Shown: positions 1 to 6,043, counted from the stretch's first letter. The stretch: 8,361 nt of DNA from an uncultured Collinsella sp. (GCA_902496005.1 CABUZI010000072.1:1-8361); one strand, 5' to 3'. The notes: generated by a model not told the origin, from the sequence alone. Numbers and translations: made by a program.

Positions 1-35
1 AGGAGGAAGAGCTCGACCTTCTCCCTGCTGTACAT
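1..35 (-). CDS. 5' end of an unidentified gene, possibly a transposase (truncated by window edge)
   Basis: Only the first 11 codons and two bases are present; they read MYSREKVELFL. The ATG (complement of 33-35) is preceded by a GGAGG ribosome binding site (complement of 41-45) with a 5-base spacer, so the start is credible. The fragment uses the AGG arginine codon, which is uncommon in the neighbouring housekeeping genes. A basic N-terminus like this, behind a short region rich in inverted repeats, resembles the helix-turn-helix start of some insertion-sequence transposase genes, but that is only a resemblance. It lies on the same strand as the upstream aminopeptidase, about 110 bases beyond its stop codon. 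The product cannot be settled from 11 residues. Confidence 0.4.
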   Translation of the reverse strand, partial: MYSREKVELFL

Positions 36-145
36 GCGAACCTCCAGTCCGGACCGCCCCGCGGTCCAACTTTCTGTCCGCACCCCCTTTTGGCCGTTTA
101 TGGGCCAGTTTAGTCCGTATTTCACCGCAACTGATGAAGGGTTGG
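36..145. other. Gene-free stretch with two hairpins, possible insertion-sequence end
   Basis: This stretch separates the aminopeptidase stop from the left-edge ORF. It contains a perfect 7-bp inverted repeat, GGACCGC-ccc-GCGGTCC, at 51-67. A weaker 5-bp repeat, TGGCC / GGCCA, lies at 91-95 and 103-107. Neither hairpin is followed by a clear T-run on either strand, so I do not call an intrinsic terminator for the aminopeptidase here. The 51-67 hairpin ends a few bases upstream of the GGAGG site of the left-edge ORF. There it could shield that site in transcripts entering from outside, as some insertion sequences do; this last point is inference. Confidence 0.35.
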
Positions 146-1543
146 TTAGGCGCGCTCGATGAAGGCCTTGTAGCCGCGATATGCCTCGTAGATATCGGCC
201 TTGTTGGCGACCTCCCACAGGGCGTGCATGGACAGGACGGCAACGCCGGAGTCGATGACGTTCATGCCGTACTTGGCCATGATGTAGGCGATGGTGCCGC
301 CGCCGCCCGCGTTGACGCGGCCGAGCTCGCAGGTCTGGAAGTCCACGCCGGCCTCGTCCATGATGTCGCGGACGAGGGCCACGTACTCGGCGTCGGCGTC
401 GTTAGATCCGCCCTTGCCACGGCTGCCCGTGTACTTGTTAAAGCACAGGCCGCGACCCATAAAGGCTGCGTTCTTGGTCTCGAACTTGCCGGCATAGCCC
501 GGGTCGAAGCCGGCGGACACGTCAGAGGAAAGCATGCGGCTGTGGGCGAGTGCACGGCGCAGGGCCAGCGGGCTATCCTCGCCGGCGAGCGTCATGATCT
601 CGGCGACGGTGTTCTCGAAGAAGCGGCTCGTCATGCCGGTGGCACCCACGGAGCCGATCTCCTCCTTGTCGACGATGAGTGTGATGCTCGTGCGCTCCAC
701 GTTGGCGACGTTGATCTGGGCGAGCATGGACGGATAGGCGCAGACGCGGTCGTCGTGGCCATAGCCCAGAATCATGGAGCGGTCGAGGCCCATGTCACGG
801 GCCGGGCCGGCGGGCACGACCTCGATCTCGGCGGAGAGGAAGTCCTCCTCCTCGACGTCGTACTGCTCCTTGAGGATGTCAAGGAACATCTGCTTGACGG
901 GCTCCTTGGGGGCGTCTTTGTCGTCCTCGTCAAACTTGACGGGGCGGCCGCCGACGATCACGTCGAGGATCTCGGCATCGACGGCGTCCTTGGCGGGCTT
1001 GGCCATCTGCTCGCTCGAGAGGTGGATCAGCAGGTCGGAGATGGTGAAGACCGGGTCGTCCGCCTTGTCGCCGATGTTGATGTCGACGGTGGTGCCGTCC
1101 TTTTTGCAGATGACGCCTACGAGTGCGAGCGGGGAAGCGACCCAGTGGTAGCTTTTGACGCCGCCGTAGTAGTGCGTGTCGAGATAGGCCATGTCGCCGG
1201 CCTCGAAGGCGGGGTTTTGCTTGAGGTCCAGGCGCGGCGAGTCCACGTGGGCGCCCAGGATGTTAAAGCCCTGCTCGAGCGGGGCGGTGCCCAGGTTGAC
1301 GAGCATGAGGTCCTTGCCGTGATTGGCGGCGTACACCTTGTCGCCGGCCTTGAGCGCGCGGCCCTCGGCGATCACGGTCTCCAGATTGACGTAGCCCGCC
1401 TCCTCGGCCATCTTGATACCGGTCTTGACGCACAGGCGCTCGGTCTTGTTCTCGCTCAAAAATTGCTTATAGCCGCGGCAAAGCTCCTCGAGCTCCTCGA
1501 TTTGCTGTGGCGTGTACTTTTTCCATGCGCAGGGACGCTCCAT
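146..1543 (-). CDS. M18-family zinc aminopeptidase
   Basis: This gene encodes a 465-residue cytosolic metallo-aminopeptidase that removes N-terminal residues from peptides. It belongs to the M18 (aminopeptidase I / aspartyl aminopeptidase) family, whose members use two metal ions and usually form large oligomers. Visible family motifs are GAHVDSPRLD at residues 97-106 (H99 as metal ligand, D101), GHDDR near 262-266 (bridging aspartate), DKEEIGS at 292-298 (catalytic and ligand glutamates), SSDVSAGFDPGY at 339-350, and SMHALWE at 438-444 (H440 as ligand). The length is normal for the family. The reading frame stays open far upstream, but I start at the ATG at 1541-1543 because GAAAGGAG lies 8 bases before it and the homologous region begins there. 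The gene is divergent from polA across a 166-base gap. Substrate preference cannot be read from sequence alone. Confidence 0.93.
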   Translation of the reverse strand: MERPCAWKKYTPQQIEELEELCRGYKQFLSENKTERLCVKTGIKMAEEAGYVNLETVIAEGRALKAGDKVYAANHGKDLMLVNLGTAPLEQGFNILGAHVDSPRLDLKQNPAFEAGDMAYLDTHYYGGVKSYHWVASPLALVGVICKKDGTTVDINIGDKADDPVFTISDLLIHLSSEQMAKPAKDAVDAEILDVIVGGRPVKFDEDDKDAPKEPVKQMFLDILKEQYDVEEEDFLSAEIEVVPAGPARDMGLDRSMILGYGHDDRVCAYPSMLAQINVANVERTSITLIVDKEEIGSVGATGMTSRFFENTVAEIMTLAGEDSPLALRRALAHSRMLSSDVSAGFDPGYAGKFETKNAAFMGRGLCFNKYTGSRGKGGSNDADAEYVALVRDIMDEAGVDFQTCELGRVNAGGGGTIAYIMAKYGMNVIDSGVAVLSMHALWEVANKADIYEAYRGYKAFIERA

Positions 1544-1592
1544 GACGCAGGCTCCTTTCGGATCGATCGTGCTGGTTGATGTACCGTGAGCC

Positions 1593-1601
1593 ATCGTATC
1601 A
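1593..1601 (-). promoter_or_regulatory. Candidate extended -10 promoter for the aminopeptidase
   Basis: Read on the minus strand, this is TGATACGAT, which fits an extended -10 element (TG, one base, then TACGAT). No good -35 hexamer is visible upstream, where the DNA is very GC-rich. It would start transcription about 40 bases before the aminopeptidase ATG. A 12-bp palindrome, CGCGGGCCCGCG, lies just upstream at 1604-1615, roughly midway to polA, and could be an operator or simply GC-rich chance. Confidence 0.3.
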
Positions 1602-1661
1602 CGCGCGGGCCCGCGGCGGCAGGGGAGCCTGATGTGCGGTGGTCGCGGGGCGGGGAGCGTG

Positions 1662-1667
1662 TAAACT
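1662..1667 (+). promoter_or_regulatory. polA: Weak candidate -10 element for polA
   Basis: TAAACT sits 42 bases before the polA ATG in an otherwise GC-rich stretch and is the only -10-like hexamer there. No convincing -35 hexamer was found. This is a tentative call by position and composition only. Confidence 0.22.
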
Positions 1668-1709
1668 GGAGTGAGCAAACCGTGCCCAGCCCAAAGCGAG
1701 GTATTCAAT

Positions 1710-4460
1710 ATGTCTGACAAGCGCCGCACCTTTGCCGTCATCGACGGCAACTCGCTCATGCATCGCGCCTTCCACGCCGTGCCGCCCACCATGAACGCGC
1801 CGGACGGTCGCCCCACCAATGCGATCTTTGGCTTTCTGAACATGTTTCTCAAGATGATCGATGCCTTTAACCCCGACGGTGTGGTCGTGGCGTTTGATAA
1901 GGGCAAGCCGCGCGTGCGCATGGAGATGCTGCCGCAGTATAAGGCGCAGCGCCCGCCCATGGACCCCGATCTGCACGCGCAGTTTCCGATGATCAAGGAG
2001 CTGCTCACCGCGCTCAACGTGCCGATTCTGCAGTCCGAGGGCTGGGAAGGCGACGATATCCTGGGAACCATGGTGCGCCTGGGCGAGCAGGCCGGCTGCG
2101 ACATGCTGCTGGTGACCGGTGATCGCGATATGTATCAGCTCGTGACCGAGCACGTCAACGTGGTCTCGACCCGCAAGGGCCTGTCCGACGTGGCGATTAT
2201 GACGCCCGAGAGCGTGGACGATCTGTATCACGGCATCACGCCGGCGCTCGTGCCCGACTTTTATGGCCTGAAGGGCGACACGTCCGATAACATCCCCGGC
2301 GTGCCGGGCATCGGCCCCAAAAAGGCGAGCGCGCTCATTGCGCAGTACGGTAGCCTGGACGAGGTCATCGCACACGCCGACGAGGTCAAGGGCAAGATGG
2401 GCGAAAACCTGCGAGCACACATCGACGATGCCCTGCTGAGCCGCAAGGTCGCGACCATCCGCACCGATGCGCCCGTTGAGCTCGATTTTGAGACGACGTC
2501 CTTCCCGGCGTTTTCTGCCGATGAGGTTTCTGCGGCGCTGGGTACGCTTGGTATCACCGCCATGCAGAACCGTTTCTTGGCGCTGATCGGCGGCGAGGGC
2601 GGGGCTGCTGCTGCCTCCAGTGTGTTTGAGATGCCTGCGATGGTTCGCGCGGCCGCCGGCGATGCTGACGCGCTTGGTGCCGTTGCGGCTGAGGTCTCCC
2701 GTGCGATTGGTGCCGGTGAGTGGGTCGCCGCCGTGGTGGACGACGACAAGGAAGAGGGCGCGCTCTTTGGACTGACGCGCACGCTGTGGTTGGCGACGTC
2801 CAAGGGCCTGTTCGCGCTCGAGGAGGGCGACAGCGGTGCGGCGGCTGAGGTTGAGGGCTTCAACTTCGTCCACGGCGTGATTGCCGGCGTGCTCGCGCGT
2901 CTGTTTATGGAGGGCCGTGTGGCGAGCCCAGATATGAAGGCGCTGTTGCATGAGCTTTCGCCCATCGATTCCTCTGAGCCCGAGCTCATGGATCCGCTGG
3001 TAGTCGATTCCACGCGTATCTTCGATACCGTGGTTGCCGCCTACCTGTTGGATTCCGACCGCTCTGAGTTCGATGAGGCGTATCTGGCCGATACCTATCT
3101 GCAGATGACGCTGCCCGCGGCGCGCGGTGCAGAGGGTGCCGGCGAGGACGCTCCTGCGCCCGCCGCTCGCACGGCGGCCTTGACGCTGGCACTGGTCGCA
3201 CCGCTGCGCGAGTGCATGGCCCGCGAGAACGCCGCCAACGTGTTCGATGGCATCGAGATGCCGCTCGTGCCGGTGCTTGCCAAGATGGAGCGCGCGGGCA
3301 TGCTCGTGGATCCCGACCGCCTGCGCAATCTGTCCGAGGGCCTGGCGACCCAGATTACCGAGGTCGAGCGCAGCATTCGCGACCTGGCGGGTGACGAGAC
3401 CTTTAACATCGGCAGTCCCATGCAGCTCTCGCATGTGCTGTTTGACGTTATGGGGCTTCCGACCAAGGGCCTCAAGAAGACCAAGCGCGGCTATTATTCG
3501 ACCAACGCCAAGGTGTTGAGCGATCTTGCTCGCGACCACGAGATCGTGCGTTTGATCTTGGACTGGCGTGAGAAGTCCAAGATTAAGTCGACCTATCTGG
3601 ACACGCTGGGTCCGCTGCGTCGTGGCGACGGTCGTGTGCACACCACGTACAACCAGACCATCACCGCGACGGGTCGTCTGTCTTCGAGCGACCCCAATCT
3701 GCAAAACATTCCGACGCGCTCGGAGCTGGGGCGTACCGTCAAGACGGCGTTTTCGGCAGGCGAGGGAAGCGTCTTTTTGGCGGTGGACTACTCGCAGATC
3801 GAGCTGCGCCTGCTCGCGCATCTTTCGGGTGATGAACATCTGGTACGTGCCTTTAATGAGGGTGAGGACTTCCATGCCGAGACGGCCGCGCGTGTATTTG
3901 GCGTGCCGGTGTCCGAGGTGACACCCGACCTGCGCAGCCGCGCCAAGGCCGTGAACTTTGGTATCGTGTACGGCCAGCAGGCCTACGGCCTGTCGCAGTC
4001 GCTGCATATCTCGATGGCCGAGGCGCGCGATATGATCGATCGCTACTACGAGGCCTACCCGGGCGTGCGCACGTTCCTCGACAATGTGGTGGTGCGCGCC
4101 AAGCAGACGGGCTATGCCGAGACCATGTATGGCCGCAGACGCCATATTCCCGAGCTCAAGGCCAAAAATCCGCAGCTTCGCGGCTTTGGCGAGCGCACGG
4201 CCATGAACCATCCCATGCAGGGCACCGCAGCGGACATCATCAAGATCGCCATGGCCCGCGTAAGCCGCCGCCTAGAAGAAGAAGGCTTTGCCGCCCACAT
4301 GATCCTGCAAGTGCACGACGAACTGGACTTTGAGTGTCCCATCGACGAAGTCGAGCGCCTAACCACCATGGTCCGCGACGTCATGGAGCACGTAGTAGAC
4401 CTCCGCGTCCCCCTAATCGCCGAAGCCAGCACCGGCATAACCTGGGCCGACGCCAAATAG
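1710..4460 (+). CDS. polA: DNA polymerase I with a degenerate 3'-5' exonuclease domain
   Basis: This 916-residue enzyme fills gaps and removes RNA primers during lagging-strand synthesis and excision repair. The 5' nuclease domain (about 1-290) shows IDGNSLMHRAF, the aspartates of GWEGDD (111-116) and TGDRD (136-140), and the helix-hairpin-helix GDTSDNIPGVPGIG (189-202). The middle domain (about 330-510) keeps the fold's position but lacks the exonuclease residues: no DxE at 341-349, L-L where the second Asp should be (MKALLHEL, 409-416), and AARTAA (485-490) in place of the usual Tyr/Asp motif. Proofreading is therefore probably absent, as in Taq polymerase. The polymerase domain is intact: DYSQIELR (D693), R742/K746/F750/Y754 of the O helix, and QVHDE (H869, D870). 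I chose the ATG at 1710 because GAGG lies 8 bases upstream. A GTG at 1671 in the same frame has no usable site. The last 65 or so codons use A-ending codons unlike the rest of the gene. Confidence 0.97.
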   Translation: MSDKRRTFAVIDGNSLMHRAFHAVPPTMNAPDGRPTNAIFGFLNMFLKMIDAFNPDGVVVAFDKGKPRVRMEMLPQYKAQRPPMDPDLHAQFPMIKELLTALNVPILQSEGWEGDDILGTMVRLGEQAGCDMLLVTGDRDMYQLVTEHVNVVSTRKGLSDVAIMTPESVDDLYHGITPALVPDFYGLKGDTSDNIPGVPGIGPKKASALIAQYGSLDEVIAHADEVKGKMGENLRAHIDDALLSRKVATIRTDAPVELDFETTSFPAFSADEVSAALGTLGITAMQNRFLALIGGEGGAAAASSVFEMPAMVRAAAGDADALGAVAAEVSRAIGAGEWVAAVVDDDKEEGALFGLTRTLWLATSKGLFALEEGDSGAAAEVEGFNFVHGVIAGVLARLFMEGRVASPDMKALLHELSPIDSSEPELMDPLVVDSTRIFDTVVAAYLLDSDRSEFDEAYLADTYLQMTLPAARGAEGAGEDAPAPAARTAALTLALVAPLRECMARENAANVFDGIEMPLVPVLAKMERAGMLVDPDRLRNLSEGLATQITEVERSIRDLAGDETFNIGSPMQLSHVLFDVMGLPTKGLKKTKRGYYSTNAKVLSDLARDHEIVRLILDWREKSKIKSTYLDTLGPLRRGDGRVHTTYNQTITATGRLSSSDPNLQNIPTRSELGRTVKTAFSAGEGSVFLAVDYSQIELRLLAHLSGDEHLVRAFNEGEDFHAETAARVFGVPVSEVTPDLRSRAKAVNFGIVYGQQAYGLSQSLHISMAEARDMIDRYYEAYPGVRTFLDNVVVRAKQTGYAETMYGRRRHIPELKAKNPQLRGFGERTAMNHPMQGTAADIIKIAMARVSRRLEEEGFAAHMILQVHDELDFECPIDEVERLTTMVRDVMEHVVDLRVPLIAEASTGITWADAK

Positions 4461-4516
4461 GGAAGCGCCCATAAGGCGGACTAGCCTACAGCACAAGACC
4501 CCATATACTTAAGATT

Positions 4517-4547
4517 TGGGACAAACACTACTGGTTAATTTGTCCCA
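4517..4547. repeat. 9-bp perfect inverted repeat downstream of polA
   Basis: TGGGACAAA at 4517-4525 and TTTGTCCCA at 4539-4547 are exact inverse complements around a 13-base loop. A second possible stem, TGGTTA (4532-4537) with TAACCA (4551-4556), begins in that loop and interlocks with the first, so the two would compete or form a pseudoknot. There is no T-run immediately after either. It may be a dispersed extragenic repeat or part of the polA transcript's 3' end. Confidence 0.5.
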
Positions 4548-4561
4548 CAGTAACCAAAACA

Positions 4562-4600
4562 GAAGGGTGCCCCTCAACAACAAGAGGCACCCTTCATTCA
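4562..4600 (+). terminator. Intrinsic terminator of polA
   Basis: GAAGGGTGCC at 4562-4571 pairs perfectly with GGCACCCTTC at 4586-4595 (10 bp) around a 14-base loop. On the plus strand it is followed by ATTCAATTAAATT, a weak T-tract. On the minus strand the hairpin is followed by TGTTTT, so it could also stop transcripts coming from the opposite direction. It lies about 100 bases beyond the polA stop, between convergent genes. Confidence 0.75.
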
Positions 4601-4663
4601 ATTAAATTCAGCCAAGTATCTAGGCACTCAAGACACCATCTCGGCGGCAAGCAGGTGAACCTA

Positions 4664-4792
4664 GGGCCTGGCCGGGCGGCAGGGGTTAACTTTTCGTAGA
4701 TTCCGCACGCAAAGAAAGCCACTTAATGTGGCTTTCGTCTTGCGCAGGACCTGACCGAGCGAAAAGTTAACCCCTGCCGCCCGGCCAGGCCC
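4664..4792. repeat. 129-bp element bounded by a perfect 33-bp inverted repeat
   Basis: The arm 4664-4696 (starting GGGCCTGGCCGGGCGG, ending TTAACTTTTCG) is the exact inverse complement of 4760-4792 over all 33 bases. Each arm contains a GTTAAC site. The 63-base centre holds a second hairpin with a 9-bp stem (4714-4722 with 4728-4736), partly extended by CGCAA (4708-4712) with TTGCG (4740-4744). The whole element could thus fold as one long hairpin. No target-site duplication is evident on the flanks and no ORF fits inside. The right arm ends 10 bases beyond the stop codon of the HAD gene. It could be a small non-autonomous mobile element (MITE-like), an extragenic palindromic repeat, or an elaborate bidirectional terminator. 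Confidence 0.85.
4709..4736 (-). terminator. Intrinsic terminator, HAD gene side
   Basis: Within the 129-bp palindromic element, GAAAGCCAC (4714-4722) and GTGGCTTTC (4728-4736) form a perfect 9-bp stem with a 5-base loop. Read on the minus strand, the end of the stem runs into CTTTCTTTGCG, giving a short U-rich tail. It lies about 65 bases beyond the HAD stop codon. In the plus direction the tail is CGTCTTG, so it is weaker for transcripts reading through from polA. Confidence 0.6.
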
Positions 4793-4802
4793 GAAGGGAT
4801 GG

Positions 4803-5630
4803 CTAGCGAGCCGCCAGGATGGCGTCGATGAGCGTCAGTACGCCCCCGTCGTTGTTGCTCGGAATGCGCCACTTGGCGTGCGCATTCATATGCTCCTCGG
4901 CATTGTCCACGATAAAGCTGTGTCCGACGCGCTCCAGCATGGGGATGTCGTTGTAGGTGTCGCCCACGGCGGCGGCGTCGGCAATATCGATGCCCAGGTG
5001 CTCGCACAGATGCGCGACGCCGGCGCCCTTGTCGACACCCAGGTTCATAAAGTCGATCCACTCGCGCCCGGCGTTGGTGACGTAGAGCTTGCCCGAGAAC
5101 TCGGGGCTATAGGTCTCGCGGAAAGCGGGCTCGGCGTCGTAGCCGGGGAAGAAGACCGAAATCTTGTTGGACTCGAAATCAATGCCCTCAAAGCTGTCGA
5201 CGTAGTTGATTGTGTTGTAGTAGACGCTGATCTCGTCGTGGTACTGATGGTCGCGGGCAAGCACGTAGAACTCGTCGAAGCAGCACAGGACGGGAACGGC
5301 GCGCGGGTCCTCCGAGGCACGGCTCAAGACCTGCTGGTACAGCTCCACGTCGATATTGCTCTTATAGATATAACTGCCGCGATAGATTACGCACGCTCCG
5401 TTGTCGGGACAAAAGGCGAGGCGGTTCTTGATGTCCTCGAACATCTCCTCGAGCTTGGGGGCTGGACGTCCGCTAGCGGGGCAGAATACGATGCCGGCGT
5501 CGGCGAGCTTGTCCAAGCGCTCATCAAGACCCTGCGGCAACACGCGCTCGTCGGTCAGCAGCGTTTTGTCCATGTCGACGGCGATGAGCTTAATGTTTCC
5601 GATATTGGCGTCCGATTCGTAAGTTTGCAT
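4803..5630 (-). CDS. Cof-type HAD-superfamily phosphatase
   Basis: This 275-residue cytosolic protein belongs to the haloacid dehalogenase superfamily, subfamily IIB (Cof/YidA group). These magnesium-dependent enzymes remove phosphate from sugar phosphates, nucleotides, flavin or cofactor intermediates. All four HAD motifs are visible: DMDKTLL at 19-25 (nucleophile D19, acid/base D21), PASGRP at 51-56 (S53), the motif III lysine in VDKGAG (K201), and GDTYNDIPML at 223-232 (metal-binding aspartates). The region between about 80 and 190 is the C2-type cap that sets substrate choice. The length is typical. The start at 5628-5630 is supported by AAAGG about 9 bases upstream and because the next methionine lies inside motif I. 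It converges on polA and diverges from the argG leader. The substrate is unknown. Confidence 0.92.
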   Translation of the reverse strand: MQTYESDANIGNIKLIAVDMDKTLLTDERVLPQGLDERLDKLADAGIVFCPASGRPAPKLEEMFEDIKNRLAFCPDNGACVIYRGSYIYKSNIDVELYQQVLSRASEDPRAVPVLCCFDEFYVLARDHQYHDEISVYYNTINYVDSFEGIDFESNKISVFFPGYDAEPAFRETYSPEFSGKLYVTNAGREWIDFMNLGVDKGAGVAHLCEHLGIDIADAAAVGDTYNDIPMLERVGHSFIVDNAEEHMNAHAKWRIPSNNDGGVLTLIDAILAAR

Positions 5631-5665
5631 AAAAGCGAGCCTTTCGTTTCGAAATTGTTTCAGAT

Positions 5666-5671
5666 GTTATA
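5666..5671 (-). promoter_or_regulatory. Weak candidate -10 element for the HAD gene
   Basis: On the minus strand this reads TATAAC, 35 bases before the HAD start codon, a reasonable distance for a -10 box. No good -35 hexamer is seen at the expected spacing, so this is tentative. Confidence 0.3.
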
Positions 5672-5740
5672 ACCATCAACTCGTAGTCAGGCGTATTTTC
5701 GCAGGAACGGAGCGTATTTGCACCACGCTTCACAAAGTAA

Positions 5741-5755
5741 TGAAAAAACTTTTCA
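5741..5755. promoter_or_regulatory. Operator-like dyad between divergent HAD and argG promoters
   Basis: TGAAAA-aac-TTTTCA is a perfect 6-bp dyad in the A/T-rich stretch about 20 bases before the argG-leader -35 region. The half sites loosely resemble ARG boxes bound by ArgR (TGAAT...ATTCA), but one base of each half differs and the centre is one base longer. I therefore call a possible repressor site without naming the protein. Confidence 0.35.
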
Positions 5756-5773
5756 GAAATTTGAATTTGTCGC

Positions 5774-5801
5774 TTGTGCTGCGGGCACTTTAGCGTAATA
5801 T
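5774..5801 (+). promoter_or_regulatory. Candidate promoter of the argG leader transcript
   Basis: A TAATAT -10 hexamer at 5796-5801 lies 16 bases after TTGTGC at 5774-5779, which matches the first three bases of the -35 consensus. Transcription would start near 5808. That leaves an untranslated leader of about 97 bases before the leader-peptide ATG and about 377 before argG. The 5' end can fold through AAACGG (5814-5819) with CCGTTT (5855-5860), enclosing CGGC (5823-5826) with GCCG (5833-5836). Confidence 0.5.
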
Positions 5802-5870
5802 AGCGACCATCGAAAACGGAGACGGCAAAAGAGCCGCTTACCGAGGAAAAGGTACCGTTTACGATATTTG

Positions 5871-5964
5871 AATTGCGCCCGGCGATAGGTGAAAGGAGAG
5901 GCAGATGCAGTTCGTAAAGATCATCACTACTGCAGACAATGCCATCCGACGCCAGCGCGCAATT
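5871..5964 (+). repeat. Long-range complementary arms enclosing the leader start
   Basis: AATTGCGC (5871-5878) followed by GGCG (5881-5884) is complementary to CGCC (5950-5953) followed by GCGCAATT (5957-5964), with a small internal loop. The paired arms would enclose the ribosome binding site and first 15 codons of the leader ORF. The right arm overlaps its first arginine codons, so translation would open the stem. Functional relevance is inferred. Confidence 0.45.
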
Positions 5965-5979
5965 TCCCGACGACGATAA
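5905..5979 (+). CDS. Arginine-rich leader peptide upstream of argG
   Basis: This is a 24-codon ORF with a strong AAAGGAG site at 5892-5898, six bases before its ATG. The N-terminal half reads MQFVKIITTADNAI. The remaining ten residues are RRQRAISRRR, so six of the last ten codons are arginine, ending directly at TAA. Four of these six are CGA, a codon I do not find among the 12 arginine codons of argG (six CGC, six CGT). CGA is generally decoded slowly by inosine-containing tRNA, which would make the run sensitive to arginyl-tRNA supply. The ORF lies about 205 bases before argG, between a promoter and several competing stems. This is the arrangement of leader peptides in his, trp and leu attenuators, so it probably acts in cis rather than as a protein. 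A chance ORF is possible, but the site, the codon cluster and the neighbour agree. Confidence 0.72.
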   Translation: MQFVKIITTADNAIRRQRAISRRR

Positions 5980-6043
5980 CAATCGTCTCTGTCCGCATGG
6001 GGCGAATTGCCTCAACAGAGTCATTTTGAGGTCGTTGGGTTTT
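5972..6043 (+). promoter_or_regulatory. Putative transcription attenuator controlling argG
   Basis: Four segments give the classic alternating pairings. Segment 1:2 is GACGAT (5972-5977) with ATCGTC (5982-5987), a 6-bp stem with an AACA loop that overlaps the last arginine codons and the leader stop. Segment 2:3 is CTCTGT (5987-5992) with ACAGAG (6015-6020). Segment 3:4 is CTCAAC (6011-6016) with GTTGGG (6034-6039), including one G-U pair, running straight into TTTT at 6040-6043. A stem competing within 3:4 is CCTCAA (6010-6015) with TTGAGG (6026-6031). A ribosome stalled on the terminal arginine codons would mask segment 1 and free 2 to pair with 3, preventing the 3:4 terminator. The pairings were found by eye and the stems are short, so the exact fold is uncertain. 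Confidence 0.5.

Noticed and set aside
134..1579. 481-codon plus-strand open frame over the aminopeptidase
   Set aside because: It is an antisense shadow of the M18 gene with low-complexity Val/Asp/Gly-rich sequence and no domain.
1599..4211. 870-codon open frame antisense to polA
   Set aside because: It is a GC-rich mirror frame of polA with arginine/histidine-rich, motif-free sequence; polA is unambiguous.
5846..5860. GGTACC-containing stretch resembling part of a T-box motif
   Set aside because: The distance from the likely transcription start (about 40 bases) is too short for a T-box stem I, and the conserved T-box sequence is not complete.
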